55,083 nucleotides of DNA from Beijerinckiaceae bacterium (GTDB taxonomy: Bacteria; Pseudomonadota; Alphaproteobacteria; Rhizobiales; Beijerinckiaceae). A program made the translations under genes and the position numbers. Numbering within the stretch: position 1 is the stretch's first letter; every line of letters begins with the position of its first letter. Under the pieces are notes generated by a model. That model saw only the letters and a list, made by a program, of their open reading frames with translations. It searched no databases and was not told the DNA's origin. The stretch spans positions 1-55,083 of the forward strand of contig JAIELD010000007.1 in the NCBI GenBank assembly GCA_019753285.1, given 5' to 3'. Below, piece after piece: positions 1 to 8,892 of the stretch.

Positions 1-213
1 GCAGGCGAACTCGTTCGGCTGAAGCCTCTGCTCGAAGGCGAGCGAAGGGCTGTTCAGCCGAGCTGACGGGACGGCGGGCGCGAGGCAGTAGGCGCGGCTC
101 ATTCTCCTCGGCGGACGGCAAGTCCCAATGAGGTGCCATCCCGTGCGGCTGCCGTTGAAGAGCAGCGCCATCAGCCCAAATCCGACCGCCAAGCCGACGG
201 TCACCGCCAGCAA
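1..213 (-). CDS. Possible partial membrane protein at window edge
   Basis: An open minus-strand frame begins about ten bases after the stop of the nitronate monooxygenase gene and runs off the left edge. The first 25 or so residues (around LLAVTVGLAVGFGLMALLF) would form one transmembrane helix or an uncleaved signal anchor; the rest shows no recognisable domain. Possible starts are TTG at 213, GTG at 204 or ATG at 171, none with a good ribosome binding site. Its place directly behind the operon suggests a last co-transcribed gene, but the call rests only on an open frame with one hydrophobic helix. Confidence 0.25.
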   Translation of the reverse strand, partial: MLAVTVGLAVGFGLMALLFNGSRTGWHLIGTCRPPRRMSRAYCLAPAVPSARLNSPSLAFEQRLQPNEFAC

Positions 214-222
214 GACGACGAC

Positions 223-1158
223 CTACTTGCAGCTGAACCGATCCGCCGATGCCAGCGCGGCCTCGTAGTCCGCAGCGAGCTGGCTGCAGAGTGCATGGAC
301 GCTGGGAATGCTTTCGATACTGCCGACCCCTTGGCCAGCGGCCCAGATGTCTTTCCAGGCTTTGGGACTGCTCGTGCCAAAGTCGAGCTTGTCAGGAGGG
401 GTCAGATTATCGGGATCACGACCGGCAGCGACGATGCTTTGCCTGAGGAAATTGCCGGGAACCCCGCTGACCGCAGGGGTGTAGACGATGTCGGCTGCGG
501 TTGAGTCAACCAGCATCTGCTTCTGACGCGGGATTGCCAAACTTTCCTGCGTGGCGATGAAGCGCGTACCGAGATAAGCCATGTCTGCGCCCATAAGCCG
601 GGCGGCCGCGACTTGCGCGCCGGTGCTGATCGCGCCGCCGAGCAGCAACACACCGTCGAAGAGTGCGCGAATTTCCTGGAGAGCCGCAAAAGGGCTGATG
701 GTGCCCGCATGCGCGCCGGCCCCGGCAGTGACGGCAATCAGCCCGTCGACGCCGGCATCTGCCGCCTTGGCTGCGAATTTCAGATTGGTCACATCGTGAA
801 AGACAAGCCCGCCATAGGCTTGCACCGCCTTGATCAGATCATGGTTGAGGCCAAGCGAAGTGATGACCAGCGGCACCTTGCGCGCGACCGTGATGGCAAG
901 ATCGGCTTCAAGCCTCGGATTGCTGCGGTGGACGACGAGATTGACGCCATACGGCGCTGAAGAGCCATCAAGGCGGCCGGCGATCTCGTCGAGCCAGTCG
1001 GCATAGCCTGCGCTGCTGCGCTGGTTCAGGGCCGGAAAGCTGCCGACGACACCGGATCGGCAACAGCCGACCACAAGGTCCGGCCCAGAAATCAGGAACA
1101 TCGGCGCCGCGACGACCGGAACGCTCAGGCGGTTGGCGAAAGCGGTGGGAATGGGCAT
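223..1158 (-). CDS. Nitronate monooxygenase family flavoprotein
   Basis: This 311-residue protein matches the nitronate monooxygenase (2-nitropropane dioxygenase-like) TIM-barrel family, FMN enzymes that oxidise alkyl nitronates, although many members have unknown substrates. Visible marks are the N-terminal PVVAAPM strand, an AGAHAGT segment with the likely catalytic His near residue 150, the FMN-phosphate loop LLLGGAIS at about 171-178 and the closing MAYLGTRFIAT segment at about 193-203. It is the last recognisable gene of the liv/acyl-CoA synthetase operon, 57 bases after livK. The context suggests a flavin-dependent step on the imported compound rather than nitroalkane detoxification, but that is inference. 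Confidence 0.85.
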   Translation of the reverse strand: MPIPTAFANRLSVPVVAAPMFLISGPDLVVGCCRSGVVGSFPALNQRSSAGYADWLDEIAGRLDGSSAPYGVNLVVHRSNPRLEADLAITVARKVPLVITSLGLNHDLIKAVQAYGGLVFHDVTNLKFAAKAADAGVDGLIAVTAGAGAHAGTISPFAALQEIRALFDGVLLLGGAISTGAQVAAARLMGADMAYLGTRFIATQESLAIPRQKQMLVDSTAADIVYTPAVSGVPGNFLRQSIVAAGRDPDNLTPPDKLDFGTSSPKAWKDIWAAGQGVGSIESIPSVHALCSQLAADYEAALASADRFSCK

Positions 1159-1215
1159 CGCTTTGGTTCCGGAAGTCGGAGAGGCCTCCGCTCTGCAGCG
1201 GGGCCTCAGGGCTCA

Positions 1216-2382
1216 TCAATACTGCTTGAAATCGGCCAGCGCCTTGAACGTGCGCTCCTTGGCGTCATACTGGTAAACGCCGACCGAAGTGCCCGAAAGC
1301 TGTTTGGGATTGTCGAAGCTGACTGGCGCGCTGAGGCCGCCCGTATCGAAGTTTTTCAAGCCCTTCAGCTTTTCGATCGTGCAGGCGCGGGTCAGATCCT
1401 TGCCGCAGAGCCGCATCGCCTCGGCCATCGTCTTCAATCCGATATATGAAACATAGGTGTAACGGCTGATGGCGGCGATCTCTTCGTCCGAAGCGTACTT
1501 CTTGGCGAGCAGCTTGAACTTGTCGTTTGCAGGACCGACCAGCGAGACGTAATCGCCAACGAGGAAGTTATAGCCTGCAGGCGCCGAGAGCGCGGCGGAG
1601 GCTGGGATGCCTTCGCTCCAGACGCCCGCCGACTGGATGTTCATGTCGAGCTTGCGCGCTTCGGAAAGAATGTTGGCGGCTCCGGCGAAGATGCCGCCAT
1701 TGGCGAGCACGGTCACACCGGCCTGCTTCATCTGCGCCATCTCCGCCGAGAAGTTGTTCGTGCCTTTCTTGAAGCGTACGCGCACCGGCGCGGTCACGCC
1801 GAATTCCTTCACCGCCCGGTCGAAGCCTGCCTCGACTTCCTTGCCGAAATCATCGTCCTGCCGAATGATGCCGTAGACGGCGTCCTTTGCGGCGAGATTG
1901 TCGTGGATGTATTTGAGCTGCGCATAGAATGCGTCTTCATAGCTCGCGCCAAAGGTGAAAACGGACGGACGAACAGGCGTATAGACGAGCGCCGCCGGTG
2001 CCTGCGTCACGATCGTCGGGAGATTGTTCTCGGTAATGAGCGGCATCATAGCCAGCACGTTGGCGGTGCCGGACGTGCCGTTGAGCGCGAAGATCTTGTC
2101 GACCTCGAGCAGCTTGGTCAGTGCCTGGAAGGAGCGGGCGGGGACATAGCCGTCATCTTCCGTGATAACGACGATCTTGCGGCCGTTGATGCCGCCGGCA
2201 GCGTTGATTTCGCCAGCGGCGATCTTGGTGCCGATCGAAAAGCCCTTGCCGACGAAGGCCGCAGGGCCCGTCATGATGTTGACGTCGCCGATCTTGATCT
2301 CCGTATCGGACACGCCGGGATCGGCGGCGTAGGCGGTGGCGGAAAGCAGCAGTGCGGCACAGGTAAGCGTTGTTTTCTTCAT
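1216..2382 (-). CDS. LIV-type ABC transporter substrate-binding protein
   Basis: This is a periplasmic binding protein of the branched-chain amino acid/amide family (LivK-like, Peripla_BP_6), 388 residues. The chosen ATG at 2382 follows a strong GGGGAGG site and gives a clean signal peptide, MKKTTLTCAALLLSATAYA, cut before AD. An upstream in-frame start would put extra residues ahead of the signal peptide and is unlikely. The mature protein begins with the family pattern IKIGDVNIMTGPAAFVGKG. It sits in one operon with two permeases, two ATPases and an acyl-CoA synthetase. Many proteins with this context bind aromatic or aliphatic carboxylates rather than leucine, so the ligand is open. Confidence 0.9.
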   Translation of the reverse strand: MKKTTLTCAALLLSATAYAADPGVSDTEIKIGDVNIMTGPAAFVGKGFSIGTKIAAGEINAAGGINGRKIVVITEDDGYVPARSFQALTKLLEVDKIFALNGTSGTANVLAMMPLITENNLPTIVTQAPAALVYTPVRPSVFTFGASYEDAFYAQLKYIHDNLAAKDAVYGIIRQDDDFGKEVEAGFDRAVKEFGVTAPVRVRFKKGTNNFSAEMAQMKQAGVTVLANGGIFAGAANILSEARKLDMNIQSAGVWSEGIPASAALSAPAGYNFLVGDYVSLVGPANDKFKLLAKKYASDEEIAAISRYTYVSYIGLKTMAEAMRLCGKDLTRACTIEKLKGLKNFDTGGLSAPVSFDNPKQLSGTSVGVYQYDAKERTFKALADFKQY

Positions 2383-2402
2383 GACGTCCTCCCCTTGTTT
2401 TT

Positions 2403-3449
2403 TTAGTATGCGAGCGGCCAGTTGCTCCAATATTTTCGCGCGTCCCGCCAGATGCCGATCAATCCTTCAGGTTTGAAGCGGAGGGCGAAGACAATCACCG
2501 CGCCGTAGGCGATGCCACGGATTTCATAGACGTAATTGGTGTAGAAGGTCGAATTCGGGTCCGCGACGAGCGCAAAGAACAAACGCAGCCCTTCCGGAAG
2601 GAACGACAGGAAGACCGCTCCGAGGACCGCGCCTGCCACCGAACCAAGGCCGCCGAGAATGATGATGGCTAACGCCTCGATCGACAGGATGAGGGCGAAG
2701 ACATCGACGTTCACGAAGCGGATTTGCAACGACATGAGCGCCCCCGCGATGCCGACGAAAAACGAGCTGATCGCGAAGGCAAGCAGCTTGTAGCGAACGA
2801 GATCGATACCCATGACCCGTGCCGCGATGTCATGATCGCGGATCGCCAGCCAGGCACGCCCGATGCGCGTACGGGACAGGTTCAGCCCGGCCAGCACCGT
2901 GGCGACGGTAAGGGCCAGCGCAAGATAATAAAGCGGTAAGCCCTTCTGGACATCGAAGCCGAACATCCGCGCACCCTTGACGAAGACGCCATTGGGCCCA
3001 TGCGTCAAAGCCTCGGCATAAAGGATGACGTGGTTGATGATGAAGGAGAAGGCCAGCGTCGTGATCGCGAGGTACAAGCCTTTCAGCCGCAGCGATGGCA
3101 CGCCGACAAGGATGCTGATGGCGGCTGAAGTCAGGCCGGCTGCCGGGAGCGTCAGCCAGACCGGCCACGCGTAATCGGTGAGCAGGATCGCATTGGCGTA
3201 TGCGCCGACGGCGAGAAAGCCGGCCTGACCAAGCGATATCAGCCCTGTCTGACCGGTCAGCATGTTGAGGGCGACCGCGCCGATGACCGCAATGAGCGCA
3301 GACACCACCAGCGTCAGCCCATAAACGCCGACGAGGTACGGCATCGCCAGCATCAGGCAAAGCAGGCCGCCGACCCAGCCCCAGACGACCTTGCTGTCGC
3401 TGAGCGCGATCAGTTGGCTTGGACTTTCCTTGAAATGGCCGGTTCGCAT
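2403..3449 (-). CDS. livM: LIV-type ABC transporter permease, LivM-like
   Basis: An inner-membrane permease of 348 residues with about nine or ten hydrophobic segments. The LivM core motif LTGQTGLISLGQAGFLAVGAYANA lies at about residues 65-88, and the cytoplasmic coupling stretch GRAWLAIRDHDIAARVMGID precedes the C-terminal GGLGSVAGAVLGAVFL segment. It pairs with the LivH-like protein encoded three bases upstream to form the translocation pore. It is preceded by livH and followed by the binding-protein gene, all on the minus strand. The family assignment is secure; substrate specificity is not encoded here. Confidence 0.92.
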   Translation of the reverse strand: MRTGHFKESPSQLIALSDSKVVWGWVGGLLCLMLAMPYLVGVYGLTLVVSALIAVIGAVALNMLTGQTGLISLGQAGFLAVGAYANAILLTDYAWPVWLTLPAAGLTSAAISILVGVPSLRLKGLYLAITTLAFSFIINHVILYAEALTHGPNGVFVKGARMFGFDVQKGLPLYYLALALTVATVLAGLNLSRTRIGRAWLAIRDHDIAARVMGIDLVRYKLLAFAISSFFVGIAGALMSLQIRFVNVDVFALILSIEALAIIILGGLGSVAGAVLGAVFLSFLPEGLRLFFALVADPNSTFYTNYVYEIRGIAYGAVIVFALRFKPEGLIGIWRDARKYWSNWPLAY

Positions 3450-3452
3450 CGC

Positions 3453-4325
3453 TCAGACCCGCTCTATGTCGCGGCTGCCGTACAGCCCGAAGGGCCGTAC
3501 CATCAGCACGAGAATGATGACGATGAAGCCGGCGATCTCGCGCATGCCTTCGCCGACATAACCTTGTGACAGGTTTTCGATCACTCCGATGATCAGCCCG
3601 CCTGCCGCTGCGCCGACGACCGAGTCCATGCCGCCGAGAATGACCGCCGGGAATGATCGCAGGCCCTGGAACCAGATGTCGGGCGCGAGCTTGAAGTTCG
3701 CCGCAAACAGCAGCCCGGCAATCGCCGCAATGCCGGCGGACAGCATCCACGCAAGCGCATGAATACGGCTCACGCTGACGCCGACCAGCATGGCGGCCGT
3801 TTCGTTTGCCGCGACCGCCCGCATCGCGATGCCGTAACGGCTGAAGCGCAGGAAGAGCCACATCGCCAGCACGACCAAGGCGAGAGCCGCAATGAGATAG
3901 AGTTGCGCCGGATAGAACGGGATGGTGCCGATCATGACCACGGTCGACGAAATACCGGCGTCGAAATTGAAAGGTTGGGAGCCCCAGACGATGATGATGA
4001 ACCCGCGCAGGATGACCGCGAGACCGACCGTCGCCATGACGATCGCGAATATCGGCTCGCCCAGCATGGGGCGAATGAAGACGCGCTCGAGGACGAGCCC
4101 GACCGCCATCGAGATCGGAACCGTCACCAACACCAAGGGCAGGAACGAGAGGTGCAGCGTATTGGAGAGGCTGAAGGCGATGTAGGCCGTCAGCATCACC
4201 AGTTCGCCCTGCGCGAAATTGACGACGCCTGTCGATTTATAGATCAAGGCAAAACCCATGGCGATGAGGCCATAGGCTGCGCCCGAGACGAGACCGGTCG
4301 CGATGAGCAGCAGGAGAAAGTCCAT
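3453..4325 (-). CDS. livH: LIV-type ABC transporter permease, LivH-like
   Basis: A 290-residue permease with the LivH hallmarks: GAAYGLIAMGFALIYKSTGVVN near residues 15-36, then NFAQGELVML, and later GLRSFPAVILGGMDSVVGA. About eight transmembrane segments are visible. Its start codon shares one base with the stop of the upstream acyl-CoA synthetase gene (TGATG type), so translation is probably coupled. Heterodimerisation with LivM is expected from family knowledge. Confidence 0.92.
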   Translation of the reverse strand: MDFLLLLIATGLVSGAAYGLIAMGFALIYKSTGVVNFAQGELVMLTAYIAFSLSNTLHLSFLPLVLVTVPISMAVGLVLERVFIRPMLGEPIFAIVMATVGLAVILRGFIIIVWGSQPFNFDAGISSTVVMIGTIPFYPAQLYLIAALALVVLAMWLFLRFSRYGIAMRAVAANETAAMLVGVSVSRIHALAWMLSAGIAAIAGLLFAANFKLAPDIWFQGLRSFPAVILGGMDSVVGAAAGGLIIGVIENLSQGYVGEGMREIAGFIVIILVLMVRPFGLYGSRDIERV

Positions 4326-6169
4326 CAGGCGGCATCTCCATAGATGGCTGCGATCTCTTCCTGAAACTTCTGCTCGATCGACTTGCGACGCACCTTCATC
4401 GTCGCGGTCAGTTCGCCGTCATCATGATCGAGTTCCTTGCCGAGAATGATGAATTTGCGAATGTTCTCGACCCGGGCGAAACGGTCGTTCACTCGTTTGA
4501 CCTCGCTATCGACGAGTTGGCGCACCTTTTCGTGCCCGGCGAGCGTGCGATAGGTCGTATACTGGATGTTTTGCGCCTGCGCCCACTTGCCTGTCGTCTC
4601 GAGATCGATCTGGATGAGCGCCGCAAGATAGTGGCGGCCATCGCCGAGCAGGATCGCCTCGCGAATGTAGGGCGAGTCCTTCAGCGCGTTTTCGATAAGC
4701 GACGGCGTGATGTTCTTTCCGCCGGAGGTGATGAGGATGTCCTTCTTGCGGTCAAGCACGCGGATTTCGTCGTTGCCGACGACCTCCACGATGTCGCCGG
4801 TGTGAAGCCAGCCATCGACGATGGCGCGGGCTGAGGCCTCCGCGTCGAAAAGATATCCCTTGAAAACGCTGGGACCCTTCACCAGCAGCTCTCCGTCGGG
4901 CCCAAGCCGCTGGTCGACACCGCTGATCGCCGGGCCGGAGCACCCAAGGCTCGTGGCACCCGCGCGTTGCGCATTGCAGACGCCGGCGCTCTCCGTCATG
5001 CCGTAGATCTGGTAGACGGGCACGCCAATCGTCCAGAAAAACAGAAGCACTTCTGGCGAAACGGTCGCGCCGCCACAGAAGCCGCAGCGCACCTTGTTGA
5101 TGCCGAGAAAGTGCTGCAGGCTACGGAAGCAGATGAGCCAGAGCAGTTCGAAGCCCAATCTATCCAAAACAGAGGCGAACCGGCCTCCGTTTTCGGTGCG
5201 ACGCAGCGCAATCGGGCGGCCCCAGGCGATGCAGGCTTCGAAGACGCGGCGCTGGAACGGCGTCGTGTCGGCGACGCGATAGAGGATGCTTTGCTGCATC
5301 TTTTCCCAGATGCGTGGCACGCCAAGAAAGCCGAGCGGTGCAATCTCGCGCAGATTGACGACGACCGTATCCACCGATTCAGCGAAGCTGACGGAACATC
5401 CGGTGACCAGCTGCATGACTGTCGAGAAGCTGCGCTCGGCGACGTGGCAGAGCGGCAGATAACACAATACGGAGTAGCTGCTCGCGTTCAGGCCGTGGAT
5501 CGATGCAGTTTCCGCCGCCGAGTGCAGCATGTTGCGGTGGCTCAGCAGCGCGCCCTTTGGGTTTCCGGTGGTGCCGGACGTGTAGACGACGATCGCCACG
5601 TCATCCGGCTGGCCAGCCTCCAGCGCCGCGTCGACGAGATGTCCGAATTCGTCTTCGTGCTCGCGCCCAAGAGCCAGAACCGCGTCGAAGGAGAGCAGGC
5701 CGTCGTCCTTGTAGTGGCGCATGCCCTTCATATCGACGCAGATGATCGTCGAGAGGTCGGGCAAGCCGCTCTCGTTTCTACGCGCGTCAAGTACCTTGTC
5801 CGTTTGTTCCTGATCCCCGCACACGATGATCTTCGAGCGGGAGTGTCCGACGATGTATTGAAGCTCCGGCCAGGGATTGGTCGGATAAATGCCGAGCCCG
5901 GCGCCTCCCAGCATCTGTGCGGCAAGATCGGCGTAGAACCATTCCGGCGTGTCGTCGCTGGCAATGGCGAGGCGGTCGCCTGCGCGGAAGCCGAGAGCGT
6001 AAAGGCCGACGGCGAACTGCCGTGCCGTGCCGTAATAGCCCTGCCAGTTCGTTCGCCGCCAGAGCCCGCGATCTTTCTTGCGCAGCGCGATCCTGTCGCC
6101 ATGCTCGGCCGCCCGGGCCTTCAGGATTTGTGGCATGGTCATGCTGGCGATCCCGGCGCGATCCAGCAT
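4325..6169 (-). CDS. Long-chain-type acyl-CoA synthetase within liv operon
   Basis: A 614-residue AMP-forming ligase that should convert a free carboxylic acid, ATP and CoA into the acyl-CoA. Visible motifs are the P-loop YTSGTTGNPKG at 196-206, the YGMTESAG motif in the middle, DGWLHTGD, and DRKKDILITSGGKNI before the C-terminal lid. It resembles FadD15-type long-chain ligases. The gene lies between livG and livH with one-base TGATG overlaps at both ends, so it is an integral part of the transporter operon. The likely job is trapping the imported acid as its CoA ester on entry. This liv-plus-ligase arrangement is, from memory, common in alpha- and betaproteobacteria. Confidence 0.9.
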   Translation of the reverse strand: MLDRAGIASMTMPQILKARAAEHGDRIALRKKDRGLWRRTNWQGYYGTARQFAVGLYALGFRAGDRLAIASDDTPEWFYADLAAQMLGGAGLGIYPTNPWPELQYIVGHSRSKIIVCGDQEQTDKVLDARRNESGLPDLSTIICVDMKGMRHYKDDGLLSFDAVLALGREHEDEFGHLVDAALEAGQPDDVAIVVYTSGTTGNPKGALLSHRNMLHSAAETASIHGLNASSYSVLCYLPLCHVAERSFSTVMQLVTGCSVSFAESVDTVVVNLREIAPLGFLGVPRIWEKMQQSILYRVADTTPFQRRVFEACIAWGRPIALRRTENGGRFASVLDRLGFELLWLICFRSLQHFLGINKVRCGFCGGATVSPEVLLFFWTIGVPVYQIYGMTESAGVCNAQRAGATSLGCSGPAISGVDQRLGPDGELLVKGPSVFKGYLFDAEASARAIVDGWLHTGDIVEVVGNDEIRVLDRKKDILITSGGKNITPSLIENALKDSPYIREAILLGDGRHYLAALIQIDLETTGKWAQAQNIQYTTYRTLAGHEKVRQLVDSEVKRVNDRFARVENIRKFIILGKELDHDDGELTATMKVRRKSIEQKFQEEIAAIYGDAA

Positions 6170-6942
6170 CAGGCGGCTCTCCTCTTGCCGAGATACGCTT
6201 CGATGACCGCCGGATCAGCCGCGACCTCCGTCGGCGTGCCCTCCGCTATCTTCCTGCCGTAATTGACGACGCAGACATGGTCGGAAATATCCATCACGAT
6301 GCCCATGTCGTGCTCGACCATGAGCACCGTGACGCCAAGCTCATCCTTGAGATCGAGGATGAAGCGGGCAATGTCCTCCCGCTCCTCGAGGTTCATGCCC
6401 GACACCATTTCGTCCAGCAGCAGGAGCTTGGGCGAAATGGCAAGCGCCCGTCCGAGCTCAACCCGCTTTTGCAGCCCATAGGACAGCGTTCCGACGGCCT
6501 GATCGCGAATTTCCTCGATTTCGAGGAATTCGATGATCTCCTCCACCCGCTCACGCGCCTTCAGCTCTTCCTTCCGAGCCCGTCCCCAGAAGAATGCGGC
6601 GGAAAGCGGATCGCTGCGCAAATGCGCGTGCATGCCGACAAGCAGATTGTTGATGACCGTCTCGTGTTTGAAGACCGCGAGGTTCTGAAAGGTGCGGGCG
6701 ATGCCGAGTTTCGCCAGCGCATAGGTCGGCTTCTGCGTGAGATCCTGCCCGTCAAACACGATGCGGCCTGATGTCGGGCGCAGGACTGCGCTGATCAGGT
6801 TGAACAAGGTGGTCTTGCCAGCGCCGTTAGGCCCGATCAGGCTGTAAATTTCGCCGCGCTCGACCGTGAGGCTCACGTCGTTGACGGCGACCAGGCCGCC
6901 GAACCGTTTGGTGACGCCCTCGAGTTGCAGCAAGGCGGTCAT
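6169..6942 (-). CDS. livG: LIV-type ABC transporter ATP-binding protein, LivG-like
   Basis: A 257-residue ATPase with Walker A GPNGAGKT at 37-44, Q-loop TFQNLAVF, a signature segment LSYGLQKR at about 153-160 (LivG proteins normally have LSYGQQRR) and Walker B LLLLDE at 173-178. The ATG at 6942 is preferred over an in-frame GTG nine bases upstream because it makes an ATGA overlap with the livF stop. It drives transport together with LivF. The next gene, the acyl-CoA synthetase, starts on its stop codon. Confidence 0.92.
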   Translation of the reverse strand: MTALLQLEGVTKRFGGLVAVNDVSLTVERGEIYSLIGPNGAGKTTLFNLISAVLRPTSGRIVFDGQDLTQKPTYALAKLGIARTFQNLAVFKHETVINNLLVGMHAHLRSDPLSAAFFWGRARKEELKARERVEEIIEFLEIEEIRDQAVGTLSYGLQKRVELGRALAISPKLLLLDEMVSGMNLEEREDIARFILDLKDELGVTVLMVEHDMGIVMDISDHVCVVNYGRKIAEGTPTEVAADPAVIEAYLGKRRAA

Positions 6943-7727
6943 GACAACCACCGTTTGCGCCGTTTGTAATGCTTGACGTCGCGCATGCTTTTGCGCGCTC
7001 CGCCGGAGAAACCCAGATAGAATTCCTGCACATCGTCATTGGCGGCGAGCTTTTCAGCCGATCCGTCCAACACGATGCGCCCGTTTTCGATGATGTAGCC
7101 ATAAGATGCGACCTGAAGAGCAAGCTGCGCGTTTTGCTCGACAAGCAGGACAGTGAGGGCCGACTCTCGATTGAGGGTGATAATCGTTTCAAAAATCGCA
7201 TCGACGATTTGGGGCGCGAGCCCAAGCGACGGCTCGTCGAGCATCAGCAGGCGCGGGCGGCCCATGAGCGCCCGCCCGATCGCCACCATTTGCTGCTCCC
7301 CGCCCGAAAGATACCCGGCGATCTGAGACTTGCGCTCCTTGACCCTGGGAAAAAGCGCATAGATGCGGTCAAGCCCTTCGTTGACTTCCGCGCGAGTGCG
7401 CGTGAAGCCACCCATGACGAGATTCTCCTCGACGGTCAGCGTTGCGAACAACGCGCGGCCTTCCGGCACCTGCAGCAACCCACGCTCGATGATGGCCCTG
7501 GGGCTTTTATCGGAGATGATGTCGCCTTCGAGATGGATGGCGCCGCTGCTGATCGCGCCATCTTCCTGCGAGAGCACGCCCGAGATCGCTTTGAGAATGG
7601 TGGATTTGCCGGCGCCGTTCGAGCCGAGCAGCGCGACGATGCGGCCCGCGGGCACCTCGAGCGAAACGTCGCGTACCGCCTCGATCGATTTGTCGTAGAA
7701 GACCTGGAGATTGCTCAGCGCCAGCAT
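6939..7727 (-). CDS. livF: LIV-type ABC transporter ATP-binding protein, LivF-like
   Basis: First gene of the liv operon, 262 residues. It has Walker A GSNGAGKST at about 35-43, signature LSGGEQQMVAIGRALM at about 139-154, Walker B LLMLDEPSLGLAP and the H-region VLLVEQNAQLAL typical of LivF. The C-terminus carries a short basic tail (KHYKRRKRW), an unremarkable extension. A GGAGG site five bases before the ATG supports the start. Confidence 0.92.
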   Translation of the reverse strand: MLALSNLQVFYDKSIEAVRDVSLEVPAGRIVALLGSNGAGKSTILKAISGVLSQEDGAISSGAIHLEGDIISDKSPRAIIERGLLQVPEGRALFATLTVEENLVMGGFTRTRAEVNEGLDRIYALFPRVKERKSQIAGYLSGGEQQMVAIGRALMGRPRLLMLDEPSLGLAPQIVDAIFETIITLNRESALTVLLVEQNAQLALQVASYGYIIENGRIVLDGSAEKLAANDDVQEFYLGFSGGARKSMRDVKHYKRRKRWLS

Positions 7728-7924
7728 CGCAACCTCCGCAGCGACGGGCTCCGGAGGCGCTGATGAACGCGGTCCATCAAGGAGCGGTCAGACGATGTCG
7801 GGCAAACGCGTTCAGGCTGGCAAGGCTTGCGAACAAGCGCTGCTGGGGAGGCAGGCTCCACCGGCTGAACCTCGCGAATCAACTTGTCTCCTCCGACAAA
7901 TCTTCATCTTCTGGAGGGCCCGCT

Positions 7925-7943
7925 GTATCCTTATCGGAGATAC
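7925..7943. promoter_or_regulatory. Candidate operator, inverted repeat GTATC-N9-GATAC
   Basis: A 19-base element with perfect five-base arms separated by nine bases. It lies about 30-45 bases downstream of the proposed liv transcription start and inside the divergent control region next to a TetR-family gene. The size and position suit a repressor site, but short repeats of this kind arise by chance. Confidence 0.2.
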
Positions 7944-7976
7944 TTGCGCATGACCGCAGAATGATGAATGATCTTT

Positions 7977-8005
7977 ATTAACGACGAGCTTGGCGCATTT
8001 GTCAA
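7977..8005 (-). promoter_or_regulatory. Candidate sigma-70 promoter for liv operon
   Basis: Read on the minus strand, a perfect TTGACA (8005-8000) is followed after 17 bases by GTTAAT (7982-7977), four of six matches to the -10 consensus. Transcription would start near 7970, about 240 bases before livF. This is pattern matching only. Confidence 0.4.
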
Positions 8006-8061
8006 CGAGGATTTTGTCTGCCGGCGACGCCAGAAGTCGACAATACAAAGAAGAAAAACCG

Positions 8062-8892
8062 ATGAAAGATCAATGCGTTCCTGAGTTGTCGGCTCGGCTT
8101 GAATGGGTGTTGCCTGATGTCGCTTGCATCACGCTCGCTCGCGGAGCCGAACTCAATACACTGACGTTGGAGATGGTTGCGGATCTCGATGCAGCGCTCA
8201 AGGAGGCAAAGGAAAAGTCAGCCCGCGTCGTGATCGTCACTGGCGAGGGCAGAGCGTTCTGCTCTGGCGCCCACATCCGCTATTTCACCGATCCTTCATC
8301 CGAGTTGGCGGGGAAACCAGAACGCATCGGCCGTGTCTATGTGAAGGCCATTCTCGATACCTTCGCCAAGTTGCGCGAGGGATCGTTCATCAGCATCGCG
8401 GCCATCAACGGCTTTGCTTTTGGCGGCGGTTACGAGCTGGCGCTTGCCTGCGATTTCCGCCTGATGGCGCGGTCGGCCCGCATCGGCCTCACTGAAACGC
8501 GGCTCGGCGCCGTGCCTGGAGGCGGAGGTGTGCAGTTGCTGGCCAAGATGGTCGGGCGCGCCAAGGCTATCGAGATGATCCTCCTCGCCGAACCGTGGTC
8601 GGCCGAACAGGCGCTTGCGGCCGGTCTCGTCACATCGGTGCACGACGACAATCAACTGGCGGACGCGGCGGTTGCGCTTGCACGGCGACTGCTCGTCTGC
8701 AGCCCGGCCGCACTGGCCGTCGCCAAACGGGCGATCTATGCTTGCGAAACCGCAGGCGAAGGCGAAGCCGATGAAATCGCCATTGTCGCTGTCGAGCGCG
8801 CAGCCGCAAGCGCCGATTGGAACGAGGGCATGGCAGCGTTTCGCGAAAAGCGCACGCCTTCCTTCGCCGTTCCTGTTAACGCATCGTCATGA
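8062..8892 (+). CDS. Enoyl-CoA hydratase/isomerase family protein
   Basis: A 276-residue crotonase-fold protein. The oxyanion-hole segments are seen around AFCSGAHIRYF and INGFAFGGGYELALACDFRLM, and the TETRLGAVPGGGGVQLL stretch carries the usual acidic active-site region. The ATG at 8062 is preferred over an upstream TTG at 7990 because the extra 24 residues are not part of the fold. The stop overlaps the TetR start in an ATGA junction, so the two are co-translated. The likely role is hydrating a 2-enoyl-CoA in the acid-degradation pathway encoded nearby; the exact substrate is unknown. Confidence 0.85.
   Translation: MKDQCVPELSARLEWVLPDVACITLARGAELNTLTLEMVADLDAALKEAKEKSARVVIVTGEGRAFCSGAHIRYFTDPSSELAGKPERIGRVYVKAILDTFAKLREGSFISIAAINGFAFGGGYELALACDFRLMARSARIGLTETRLGAVPGGGGVQLLAKMVGRAKAIEMILLAEPWSAEQALAAGLVTSVHDDNQLADAAVALARRLLVCSPAALAVAKRAIYACETAGEGEADEIAIVAVERAAASADWNEGMAAFREKRTPSFAVPVNASS

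Larger units (their letters stand above)
7728..8061. other. Divergent control region between liv operon and hydratase/TetR operon
   Basis: This 334-base gap contains no convincing gene. It separates the minus-strand liv operon from the plus-strand enoyl-CoA hydratase, TetR and ligase genes. It holds a candidate liv promoter and a small inverted repeat, listed separately. The leader from the proposed start site to livF would be about 240 bases. A 31-codon frame in the leader (beginning MKICRRRQVD) has no ribosome binding site or other support. Confidence 0.5.

Noticed and set aside
1..66. Plus-strand open frame ending at 64-66 as the tail of an upstream gene
   Set aside because: Only 21 codons, no recognisable sequence, and a competing minus-strand frame with a membrane helix fits the operon better.
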